Below are positions 1 through 5,556 of a stretch of 11,941 bases of DNA, piece after piece. Origin of the DNA: an uncultured Atopobiaceae bacterium (GTDB lineage: Bacteria > Actinomycetota > Coriobacteriia > Coriobacteriales > Atopobiaceae); contig CAAGLU010000112.1 of NCBI GenBank assembly GCA_900770865.1, positions 1 through 11,941 on the forward strand, given 5' to 3'. How positions within the stretch are numbered: the first letter of the stretch is position 1; each line of letters begins with the position of its first letter. The translations under genes and the position numbers were made by a program. The notes beneath the pieces were generated by a model. That model worked only from the letters and a program-made list of their open reading frames with translations. It made no database searches and was not told where the DNA came from.

Positions 1-668
1 GTTGAAGAATCGGGAACGGTGTAGGTGGCGCCTGGCGCATAGTCGACGGTCGACGAGTTTGGTGTTGTTGACCAACCGACAAGTGTACTTGCCTGATTGC
101 CTGTGAGCGTAAGCTGGCTTGCCGTGGGGAGTGTGATGGTTGAGCCCGGTGTGGCGCTAACCGAGCTGCTGACCCCCGACGCGAAGGTGCCACCGTATGC
201 GATATATCTCACGGTTACCGTTGACGCCGCAGGGGTTGCCGTGGCGCTGTTGTCGCTGCTCGTCGTAGAGGCGATGGCGGCAACGGGAGCGGCTGTCGCC
301 TCAGTGGTCGCCGAGGGTGCGCTGCCAGTCGTGGTGCCGGTCGAAGCGGAGCTCCCGTCTGAGTTGTCCGTTGCTGCTGCGCCGCTCGTACCGTTGCTCG
401 TCTCTGTCGCGGTTGAGCTGGCGGAGTCTGTCGTCTCGGTGGTGCTCGTCGTTTCGCCCGTCGCGCTGGTCTCGGCAGTGTCTTGCGTAGAGGCCACGGT
501 CGTGGTGCTTTCTGCAGTGGACGAGTCCGCGATGGCGGGCGTGGGCATCATCGATGCCACAAGCGTCAGGGCAACGGCGCTCGAGAGTATGGGCGAGCGC
601 CGCCAGTCCTTTCGCGTGACGGTTGAGTCCACGCGCATGTGCTGCGGGTCATGATTGCAATTGCTCAT
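1..668 (-). CDS. Secreted Ser/Thr-rich surface protein with Flg_new-like repeat, N-terminal part
   Basis: The reading frame starts at an ATG at 668 and runs leftward off the window, giving 222 codons. Residues 1-47 form a long signal peptide: a charged n-region ending VTRKDWRR, a hydrophobic core (about 27-41) and a probable AIA|DS cleavage site at 47/48. Residues 48 to about 150 are almost entirely Ser, Thr, Ala, Gly, Asp and Glu, typical of a stalk or linker that spans the wall. From about 150 a beta-type module begins (STVTVRYIAYGG, later LVGWSTTPN and YAPGATYTV); the GW and the Y-x-P-G-x-x-Y pattern resemble Flg_new / Listeria-Bacteroides (InlB B-type) repeats. The family reading is from memory. 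Most of the protein, including any LPXTG or other anchor, lies outside the window. GGGGAGG at 679-685 precedes the ATG and fixes the start. Function is probably cell-surface display or adhesion, but this is inference. Confidence 0.85.
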   Translation of the reverse strand, partial: MSNCNHDPQHMRVDSTVTRKDWRRSPILSSAVALTLVASMMPTPAIADSSTAESTTTVASTQDTAETSATGETTSTTETTDSASSTATETSNGTSGAAATDNSDGSSASTGTTTGSAPSATTEATAAPVAAIASTTSSDNSATATPAASTVTVRYIAYGGTFASGVSSSVSATPGSTITLPTASQLTLTGNQASTLVGWSTTPNSSTVDYAPGATYTVPDSS

Positions 669-678
669 GTTGCGTTTT

Positions 679-685
679 CCTCCCC
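679..685 (-). promoter_or_regulatory. Ribosome binding site of the surface-protein gene
   Basis: On the minus strand this reads GGGGAGG, ending about ten bases before the ATG at 668. It supports that ATG over the internal ATG at codon 11, which has no such site. Confidence 0.7.
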
Positions 686-810
686 TGACTAACCCTAGGT
701 CGCACCCCAATGTGATACGCGGCCTAATGGTAGTGCTTCGGGGACATTTGAGCGCATTTATAAATATAAATTCACCTATCTATGACGAATCTATGGTGGC
801 CGTATATTCA

Positions 811-837
811 GATAACACCCAGGTAAATTCCGTTATC
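811..837. promoter_or_regulatory. Possible operator: GATAAC-N15-GTTATC inverted repeat
   Basis: Perfect 6-bp arms (811-816 and 832-837) have centres 21 bp apart, about two helical turns, which suits a dimeric regulator. They lie in the AT-rich divergent promoter region. Arms this short can arise by chance in AT-rich DNA, so this is only a candidate. Confidence 0.25.
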
Positions 838-890
838 CCATCTCCTCTCGCCTTCTGCCGGAACGTCGCGCGTGGCACCTTTTCGTGGAA

Positions 891-896
891 TATAGT
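891..896 (+). promoter_or_regulatory. Possible -10 element for the zinc alcohol dehydrogenase
   Basis: TATAGT matches the sigma-A -10 consensus at five of six positions and lies 54 bp before the dehydrogenase ATG. No good -35 hexamer is seen at the expected 16-18 bp spacing, so an activator or a different promoter may be involved. Confidence 0.35.
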
Positions 897-950
897 CGTT
901 ATGTAAGCGGCGAGAGGCCTCGCAATCCAAGCAGTCGCGGGAGGGCGTCT

Positions 951-2054
951 ATGAAAATCAAGGCTTTGGTCATGCACGAGAAGAACGGTCCGTACTGCAT
1001 GGAGGACGTCGAGCTGGACGAGCCAAAGGACAACGAGGTTCTCGTGCGCAACGTTGCCTCTGGCATCTGCCATACCGACGAGTTTGGCCGCTCACAGGGC
1101 GTGCCCATCGCGCTGCCGCTGGTACTGGGCCACGAGGGTGCTGGCATCGTGGAGCGCGTGGGCGCCAACGTTGATGACCTCAAGCCCGGCGACCACGTGG
1201 GTATCACCTACGCCTTTGACGGCACCTGCCCGGCCTGCCAGGCGCACGAGCCGTACTACTGCGAGAACTTCAACCAGATCAACTTTGGCGGCGTTGCCAC
1301 GGACGGTACGACCCGTCTTCACCAGGACGGCCACGACGTGAGCATGTTTTTCGGCCAGTCTTCGTTCGCGACTTACTCGGTGGCCAACGCTGCCTCGGTC
1401 TGCAAGGTGGACGATGACGTTGACCTGGGCATCGTTGCTCCTTTGGGCTGCGGCGTGCAGACGGGTGCCGGTGCCCTGATCAACGTGGCACACGTGGACG
1501 AGACAAGCGCCGTTGCCGTCTTTGGCTGCGGCGCCGTGGGTATGTCGGCCATCATGGGTGCTGCCGTTGCGGGGGCCAAGGTCATTATCGCAGTGGGCGG
1601 TAACCCCAAGAGCCTGGCCCTTGCGCGCGAGCTTGGCGCTACCCACACAATCAACCGCAAGGAGGTGGATGATGTTCCAGCGGCGGTCCACAAGATCTGC
1701 CCGGCCGGCGTCGACGCTACGGTGGATACCTCGGGCAACCAGTACATGATGGTCAATGCCATCCGCAGCCTCAAGTTCCACGGAACGTTCCTGCCCGTTG
1801 CGGCGGCTGGCTGCATCGACCACTTTGACGTGGGCGGCGACATCATGATGCCCATGCGTACCATGAAGGGCACCTGCGAGGGAGAGTCCGACCCTAAGAC
1901 CTTTGTCCCACAGATGGTGCGTTGGTACAAGGATGGCCGCTTCCCCGTGGACAAGATCCTCTCGTTCTACGACTTCTCCGAGATAGACAAGGCCCTTGCG
2001 GACACGTCCGGCGGCAAGGCGATCAAGGCCGTGCTTAGGATTTCGAAGCAGTAG
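951..2054 (+). CDS. Zinc-dependent medium-chain alcohol dehydrogenase
   Basis: A 367-residue cytoplasmic MDR-family oxidoreductase that interconverts alcohols and aldehydes with a nicotinamide cofactor; the substrate cannot be told from sequence. Catalytic zinc ligands are C40 (SGICHTDEFG), H61 with E62 (GHEGAG) and C167 (PLGCGVQTG). The structural-zinc loop is present, but its first cysteine is replaced by Asp: D90-G-T-C93-P-A-C96-N7-C104. The Rossmann motif GCGAVG is at 192-197. At the end of the second beta-strand the acidic residue that usually selects NAD is Gly (G216, in AVGGNPKS), which hints at NADP(H). The start at 951 is chosen because GGGAGGG (939-945) lies 5 bp upstream and MKIKALV is a normal family N-terminus; a longer frame from 885 adds 22 unrelated residues. 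No terminator is evident downstream. It shows no clear link to the genes on either side. Confidence 0.92.
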   Translation: MKIKALVMHEKNGPYCMEDVELDEPKDNEVLVRNVASGICHTDEFGRSQGVPIALPLVLGHEGAGIVERVGANVDDLKPGDHVGITYAFDGTCPACQAHEPYYCENFNQINFGGVATDGTTRLHQDGHDVSMFFGQSSFATYSVANAASVCKVDDDVDLGIVAPLGCGVQTGAGALINVAHVDETSAVAVFGCGAVGMSAIMGAAVAGAKVIIAVGGNPKSLALARELGATHTINRKEVDDVPAAVHKICPAGVDATVDTSGNQYMMVNAIRSLKFHGTFLPVAAAGCIDHFDVGGDIMMPMRTMKGTCEGESDPKTFVPQMVRWYKDGRFPVDKILSFYDFSEIDKALADTSGGKAIKAVLRISKQ

Positions 2055-2098
2055 GCTTGTCACTTGGTCCTGCGTTCTTAGGCGCCCTCTTCTCGTGA

Positions 2099-2126
2099 TT
2101 GACAGCCTTGTTCTGTCTGTTCTAGT
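2099..2126 (+). promoter_or_regulatory. Sigma-A type promoter of the GntR-DUF1648 pair
   Basis: A perfect -35 TTGACA (2099-2104) is followed after 16 bp by TCTAGT (2121-2126), which matches the -10 consensus at four of six positions. Transcription would start near 2133, giving a leader of about 35 nt before the regulator gene. The -10 lies inside the inverted repeat at 2118-2138. Confidence 0.55.
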
Positions 2127-2138
2127 TCAAGTAGAACA
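2118..2138. promoter_or_regulatory. Operator candidate TGTTCTA-N7-TAGAACA
   Basis: A perfect 7-bp inverted repeat with a 7-bp spacer covers the proposed -10 hexamer and start site. A further TTGTTCT half-site lies at 2109-2115. Its position directly before a GntR/YtrA-type regulator gene is what autorepression would require; the regulator assignment is inference. Confidence 0.55.
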
Positions 2139-2167
2139 AATGTCGTCACCGCGAAGGGGGTGCCAGC

Positions 2168-2599
2168 ATGCCCGTCGTGATTGACCAGATGTCGGAAGAG
2201 CCTATCTACCGGCAGATTCGCGCGCAGGTGATTGAGGCCATCGCCACGGGGGAGCTTTCTCCCGGTGACCCTCTTCCCTCGGTGCGCTCGCTCGCGCGCG
2301 ACCTTGGCGTGAACCTCCATACCGTGAACAAGGCGTATGCCGTCCTGCGCGACGGGGGCTACCTCATCATGCGAGGCCGTTCCGGCGCTTTTGTGGCAGA
2401 TGTGGATGGTGCGCCCGCGCGGCGTCTTTCAGCCGAGCAGGACCAGCTCATGGCACGTGAGCTGTTGCGACTTGCAGTTGCATACAGGGCCCGCGGGGGC
2501 TCGGAGCAAGGCTTTGTGGAGGAGGCGGCTCGCCAGGCGCGTGCGGCATACGGGGCGGGAGAATCCTTGGCCAAAGGAGATGGTACGGATGAGTGCTGA
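2168..2599 (+). CDS. GntR-family transcriptional regulator, YtrA subfamily
   Basis: A 143-residue DNA-binding protein made of a winged helix-turn-helix and a short helical tail, the usual size for the YtrA subfamily, which lacks a large ligand-binding domain. The family pattern is clear: EEPIYRQIRAQVIEAI (10-26), GELSPGDPLPSVRSLA (28-43), the recognition region DLGVNLHTVNKAYAVL (45-60) and the wing GYLIMRGRSGAFVAD (64-78). Residues 85-143 are helical, with no recognised effector domain. The start is set by AGGGGG at 2155-2160, seven bases before the ATG. It overlaps the following membrane-protein gene by 11 bp, so the two are translated together. YtrA-type regulators typically repress their own operon with a membrane or transporter partner, which fits the inverted repeat over the promoter. 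The inducing signal is unknown. Confidence 0.92.
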   Translation: MPVVIDQMSEEPIYRQIRAQVIEAIATGELSPGDPLPSVRSLARDLGVNLHTVNKAYAVLRDGGYLIMRGRSGAFVADVDGAPARRLSAEQDQLMARELLRLAVAYRARGGSEQGFVEEAARQARAAYGAGESLAKGDGTDEC

Positions 2600-3698
2600 G
2601 TCTGTCCTTTCGGTAGTCACGATCCTCATCCTTGTGCCACTGTGTGGCGTTATCTTTGCCCTGACCCCCTGGCTCACGCCAAAGGGCGAGCTCTTCTCGG
2701 TGAGCGTTCCTACTGCCGCCGCAAGCGATCCACGGGCCCGGTCGCTCAAACGTGCCTACTCGTTGTGGGTGCTTGTGGTGACGGCTTTGCTCACAGGCTG
2801 GGTTTTCTATGTGCTGGTTGCGATACATCCCAATATGGCGGCCCTTGCCTCCTGCGTGGCAACGGTGGTGCTGGTGCTCTTTGGCTACCTCCTCATGTTG
2901 CATTACCGTGACAAGGCTCAGGACCTCAAGCGGGCCCGAGGCTGGAAGGCTAGGGGAAGAAAGAGCGCGGCGATGCTTGGCGGCGAGGGTGTCCCTAAGC
3001 CGGTACCCCTGAGCTGGGAGCTTCTCAACCTTTTGCCCATTGCAGCCTCAATCATGGTCGCCGTGTTGGGCTACGACAGTGCGCCGGACCTCATCCCCAT
3101 ACATGCGGGAATGGACGGTGTCGTGAATGGCTGGGCCGAGAAGTCCGTACAGGTCATGCTTCTGCCCACGGTCTTCCAGCTTGCAATGGCTGGCACGATG
3201 GCCATCTCCCATGCCATACTTCTGGACTCGAAGCGGCCTATCGACCCGCGTCGTCCCGCATCGAGCGCCTTCGCCTACGGTGCTTACGTCCACGCATGGA
3301 GTGCGTGTTGCGTTGGCATTGGCCTGGCGGTGAACGCGTCCGGGGTGGTGCTGGAGGCATCCATGGTGGGATGGGTGTCGTTTGACGTTGGTGGTACGAC
3401 GCTCACGGCTGTTGCCTTGGCCGTGCTTGTCCCCTGTATTGTTCTCGCCGTGCGCTACGGGCAGAACGGAACCCGCCTTTTCGTGCGACTACCGGAGGAC
3501 TTTACACTTCCCGCAGATGATGACGACCGATGGTACGGTGGCGTGTTCTATGCCAACCGAGAGGACCCGGCGGTCGTGGTGCCCAAGCGCTTTGGGATTG
3601 GTTGGACGCTCAACCTGGGCAGGCCGGCAAGTTGGCTCATTGTGGCTGGGCTGGTGGCCATCTGCGTGGTGGCAGTGGTAGCGACGATGCAGGGATAG
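2589..3698 (+). CDS. DUF1648/DUF5808 multi-pass membrane protein
   Basis: A 369-residue integral membrane protein of unknown function. Hydrophobic segments lie at about 6-26, 57-79, 82-104, 145-161, 187-211, 229-249, 270-288 and 347-366, suggesting about eight helices. The DUF1648 signature is at about 148-197, with IPIHAGMDGVVNGW at 169-182 (the conserved P-x-H...G...GW pattern). The DUF5808 signature is near the C-terminus: RWYGGVFYANREDP (314-327) and VPKRFGIGWTLN (331-342). The start at 2589 is chosen because AGGAGA (2575-2580) lies 8 bp upstream; an in-frame ATG at 2580 overlaps that site, and a frame open from 2337 is only the alternative frame of the regulator gene. DUF1648 proteins are often encoded next to GntR or ArsR-type regulators (the SdpI immunity group is related), so a role in envelope stress or self-protection against a membrane-active agent is possible but unproven. 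Confidence 0.88.
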   Translation: MSAESVLSVVTILILVPLCGVIFALTPWLTPKGELFSVSVPTAAASDPRARSLKRAYSLWVLVVTALLTGWVFYVLVAIHPNMAALASCVATVVLVLFGYLLMLHYRDKAQDLKRARGWKARGRKSAAMLGGEGVPKPVPLSWELLNLLPIAASIMVAVLGYDSAPDLIPIHAGMDGVVNGWAEKSVQVMLLPTVFQLAMAGTMAISHAILLDSKRPIDPRRPASSAFAYGAYVHAWSACCVGIGLAVNASGVVLEASMVGWVSFDVGGTTLTAVALAVLVPCIVLAVRYGQNGTRLFVRLPEDFTLPADDDDRWYGGVFYANREDPAVVVPKRFGIGWTLNLGRPASWLIVAGLVAICVVAVVATMQG

Positions 3699-4032
3699 AA
3701 CGGGCAGCTTGTCTTGCAGCCAATTAGGTGGGAACCTTCGGTACGGCCTCGGATGCTCCTTTCGGGTGCTGCCTCTCTAGTTATTGAACGATATTTCTAG
3801 CGAGAAGGCCATTCTCCCAGTTGAGCGATGCGAGTGATAGAAATAGCGCGCAATAATTTCGTGCATGCGCTGCCGGGCCTGATGTAGCCAAGTCCTCTGC
3901 TGCCGTCCACCACGAAGTCCCTCTCGCTCACGGGTTTTCAGCGGTCTGGCGCTCATCCTGTTGGGTAGATAGGTCTCGGTCATGCGTCGGTGACACAGAC
4001 GTTGCCGGCGCTCAACGGGAAGGAAGGGCTCT
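3699..4032. other. 334-bp intergenic region before fucO
   Basis: No convincing gene is present. The stretch must hold the fucO promoter, but no good -35/-10 pair stands out. It contains a weak bulged hairpin: AGCGC-GCA at 3845-3852 pairs with TGC-AT-GCGCT at 3862-3871. No intrinsic terminator with a T-tract is visible after the membrane-protein gene. A minus-strand open frame (3777-4061) runs into the fucO start, resembles no family I know and is not called. GGAAGGAAGGG at 4018-4028 is the fucO ribosome binding site. Confidence 0.6.
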
Positions 4033-5196
4033 ATGGTTAATCGCTTTGTCCTCAACACCATCTCGTATCACGGCTCCGGGGCCATCAAGGAAATCCCCGG
4101 CGAGCTGAGCCGTCGCGGCCTCACCAAGGCCTTTGTCTGCTCCGACCCCGACCTTGTGAAGTTTGGCGTCACTGCCAAGGTGACCGACCTTCTCGACGAG
4201 GCGGGCTTCCCCTATGTGGTCTACTCGGAGATCAAGCCCAACCCAACCATCAAGAACGTGCAGGATGGCGTGGCTGCCATGGCTGACTCTGGTGCGGACT
4301 GCATCATTGCCATTGGCGGCGGATCCTCCATGGACACCGCCAAGGCCATCGGCGTCATCCACGAGAACCCCGAGTTCGCGGATGTTCGCTCGCTCGAGGG
4401 TGTGGCGGACACCAAGAATCACGCCACCTTCACCATCGCCGTGCCCACCACGGCAGGCACCGCGGCAGAGGTCACGATCAACTACGTGATCACCGATCCC
4501 GAGAAGGTCCGCAAGTTCGTCTGCGTGGACACCAATGACATTCCCGAGGTCGCCGTCGTTGATCCGGACATGATGGCATCGATGCCCGTTGGTCTCACGG
4601 CTGCAACCGGCATGGACGCGCTCACCCACGCGATCGAGGGCTACACCACCAAGGGTGCCTGGGAGCTCTCGGACATGTTCCACCTCGAGGCCATTCGCAT
4701 CATCTCGCACAACCTGCGCGAGGCCGTGGCCGAGGCAAAGTCCAAGGAGCCGGGCGAGGGCCGCAAGGAGATGGCGCTGGGCCAGTACATCGCCGGCATG
4801 GGCTTCTCCAATGTTGGCCTGGGCATCGTGCACTCCATGGCGCATACGCTCTCGGCGCACTATGACACCCCGCACGGTGTGGCCTGCGCTATGCTCCTGC
4901 CCGTGTGCATGGAGTACAACGCCGACGCCTGCGGCGAGCGCTATCGCGAGATTGGCCGCGTGATGGACGTGGCCGGCTGGGATACCGACCCCATCGACGT
5001 GGTGAACAAGAACGTGGTTGCCGCCGTTGCCAAGCTCGGCGAGGACGTGGGCATCCCCAAGACCTGCAACGGCCTGGTGGAGGCCGACCTCGACCAGCTC
5101 GCAGACGACGCTGCCGCCGACGCGTGCTTCCCCGGCACGCCCAAGCCTGCCGACCACGAGACCATCAAGGCCCTGTTCCGCAAGGTTATGGCATAG
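4033..5196 (+). CDS. fucO: Lactaldehyde reductase / 1,2-propanediol oxidoreductase (iron-containing ADH)
   Basis: A 387-residue group III, iron-dependent alcohol dehydrogenase that closely follows E. coli FucO from end to end, for example PEFADVRSLEG (113-123), TTAGTAAEVTINYVITD (139-155), RKFVCVD (160-166) and EMALGQYIAGMGFSNVG (246-262). It would reduce lactaldehyde to 1,2-propanediol, regenerating NAD during fermentation of L-fucose or L-rhamnose. Metal ligands are visible: D195 and H199 (GMDALTHAIEG), H267 (IVHSMAH) and H281 (TPHGV), at the FucO spacing. The nucleotide loop GGGS is at 95-98, and D38 (CSDPDL) corresponds to the Asp that selects NAD over NADP in FucO. Compared with FucO there is a short insertion near 237-244. 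The start has a strong ribosome site (4018-4028). It stands alone, with its own terminator at 5218-5251 and no fucose or rhamnose catabolic gene nearby in the window. Confidence 0.93.
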   Translation: MVNRFVLNTISYHGSGAIKEIPGELSRRGLTKAFVCSDPDLVKFGVTAKVTDLLDEAGFPYVVYSEIKPNPTIKNVQDGVAAMADSGADCIIAIGGGSSMDTAKAIGVIHENPEFADVRSLEGVADTKNHATFTIAVPTTAGTAAEVTINYVITDPEKVRKFVCVDTNDIPEVAVVDPDMMASMPVGLTAATGMDALTHAIEGYTTKGAWELSDMFHLEAIRIISHNLREAVAEAKSKEPGEGRKEMALGQYIAGMGFSNVGLGIVHSMAHTLSAHYDTPHGVACAMLLPVCMEYNADACGERYREIGRVMDVAGWDTDPIDVVNKNVVAAVAKLGEDVGIPKTCNGLVEADLDQLADDAAADACFPGTPKPADHETIKALFRKVMA

Positions 5197-5217
5197 GCGA
5201 GAAAAGCTTTAGGCGAT

Positions 5218-5251
5218 GGTCCGGCTGGGGCTACCTGGCCGGGCCTTTTTT
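5218..5251 (+). terminator. Intrinsic terminator of fucO
   Basis: GGTCCGGC (5218-5225) pairs with GCCGGGCC (5238-5245), eight pairs with one T-G wobble, around a 12-nt loop, and is followed at once by six T residues (5246-5251). It begins 21 bp after the fucO stop. Outside it, CGAGAAAA (5198-5205) can also pair perfectly with TTTTCTCG (5248-5255), so the structure may be larger and might act in both directions. Confidence 0.88.
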
Positions 5252-5304
5252 CTCGGCTGGGGCGTAGTCCTTGGCCCTGCCAGGGAAGACTATGGCCGAG
5301 AAAA
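5248..5304. repeat. 10-bp inverted repeat TTTTCTCGGC / GCCGAGAAAA
   Basis: Perfect 10-bp arms lie at 5248-5257 and 5295-5304 with 37 bp between. The left arm shares the T-tract of the fucO terminator. The right-arm word GCCGAGAAAA recurs exactly at 5313-5322, and the core CGAGAAAA occurs again at 5198-5205. This concentration of one word in about 125 bp is unlikely to be chance. Confidence 0.6.
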
Positions 5305-5319
5305 TACACGTCGCCGAGA

Positions 5320-5420
5320 AAACCTGCGGCTTAATAGCACCCTCCGAGAAGGCCGAGTGCCTTCTACCTGCGGTTTCTCTCAGCGGTGCCCTAGGCTAAC
5401 TGCTATTAAGTCGCAGGTTT
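5320..5420. repeat. 101-bp element bounded by 20-bp near-perfect inverted repeats
   Basis: The segment 5320-5339 is the reverse complement of 5401-5420 at 19 of 20 positions (core AACCTGCG...TTAATAGCA; the single mismatch is G versus A). Inside, AGAAGGC (5347-5353) and GCCTTCT (5359-5365) form a perfect 7-bp hairpin, and ACCTGCGG, part of the left arm (5322-5329), is repeated at 5366-5373. The element could be a structured RNA, a cruciform-forming regulatory site or a miniature inverted-repeat element. No T-tract follows, so it is not a simple terminator, and it has no significant open frame of its own. Confidence 0.6.
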
Positions 5421-5475
5421 GGTGAGAGCCGGACCGACGACGGGTCGGCACCACAGGCTAACTGCAATTTAGCCT
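5393..5475 (+). repeat. Direct repeat AGGCTAACTGC with 62-bp period, second copy in a hairpin
   Basis: AGGCTAACTGC occurs exactly at 5393-5403 and 5455-5465; extending the match gives 16 of 18 identical positions, 5393-5410 against 5455-5472. The second copy forms a perfect hairpin, AGGCTAA (5455-5461) with TTAGCCT (5469-5475), around a 7-nt loop. Between the copies, GCCG-g-ACC (5428-5435) pairs with GGT-CGGC (5443-5449), a 7-bp stem with one bulged base. Confidence 0.6.
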
Positions 5476-5556
5476 CAGAGTTCTCCCCACCTGCATGTGT
5501 TCGTGGCATACTGCCTCATACCAACTGCCCGCTGGACCATACGCGAAGGGATATCC

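Larger units (their letters stand above)
669..950. other. Divergent intergenic region with AT-rich core
   Basis: The 282 bp between the divergent surface-protein and alcohol-dehydrogenase genes hold both promoters and no convincing gene. The stretch from about 745 to 840 is far richer in A and T than the coding DNA around it. It contains the perfect 10-bp palindrome ATTTATAAAT (756-765), several TATA-like hexamers on both strands and a GATAAC/GTTATC inverted repeat. I cannot assign the minus-strand promoter to one pair of hexamers. Confidence 0.6.
5252..5556. other. Repeat- and hairpin-rich intergenic region before the DUF2974 gene
   Basis: About 300 bp hold no gene I can support but carry the inverted and direct repeats listed separately. 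They must also contain the promoter of the downstream gene. CATACT at 5507-5512 is a possible -10, but no -35 fits. A frame open from 5497 reads into the downstream gene but lacks a ribosome site at its start, so it is not used. Confidence 0.6.

Noticed and set aside
97..654. Plus-strand 185-codon Val/Ala/Ser-rich open frame
   Set aside because: It is the complement of the Thr/Ser-rich surface-protein gene on the minus strand, which has a ribosome site, a signal peptide and a recognisable domain. ACG/ACC/GCG codons read backwards give Val/Ser/Arg strings.
873..890. TGGCAC as a sigma-54 -24 element
   Set aside because: No matching TTGC -12 element follows at the right spacing, and no enhancer-binding regulator is encoded nearby.
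1092..2063. Minus-strand 323-codon open frame
   Set aside because: It lies antisense to the zinc alcohol dehydrogenase, is rich in His, Arg, Val and Gly and resembles no family. GC-rich codon bias leaves the antisense frame open.
2337..2588. N-terminal extension of the DUF1648 protein
   Set aside because: This part is the alternative frame of the GntR gene; a good ribosome site points to ATG 2589 and a membrane-protein N-terminus.
3721..3780. Possible terminator after the DUF1648 gene
   Set aside because: The GC-rich words around GGATGCTCC and GGGTGCTGCC do not form a stable stem and no T-tract follows.
3777..4061. Minus-strand 94-codon open frame in the fucO upstream region
   Set aside because: It overlaps the fucO start, resembles no known family, and its Arg-rich composition is what GC-rich non-coding DNA gives. 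A decayed gene cannot be excluded.
4012..5157. Minus-strand 381-codon open frame
   Set aside because: It covers fucO in antisense and has no recognisable motif, while the plus strand encodes a full FucO with all metal ligands.
5320..5420. Known structured RNA (T-box, 6S, tmRNA, SRP)
   Set aside because: None of the conserved sequence signatures of these RNAs is recognisable, so it is reported only as an unexplained repeat element.
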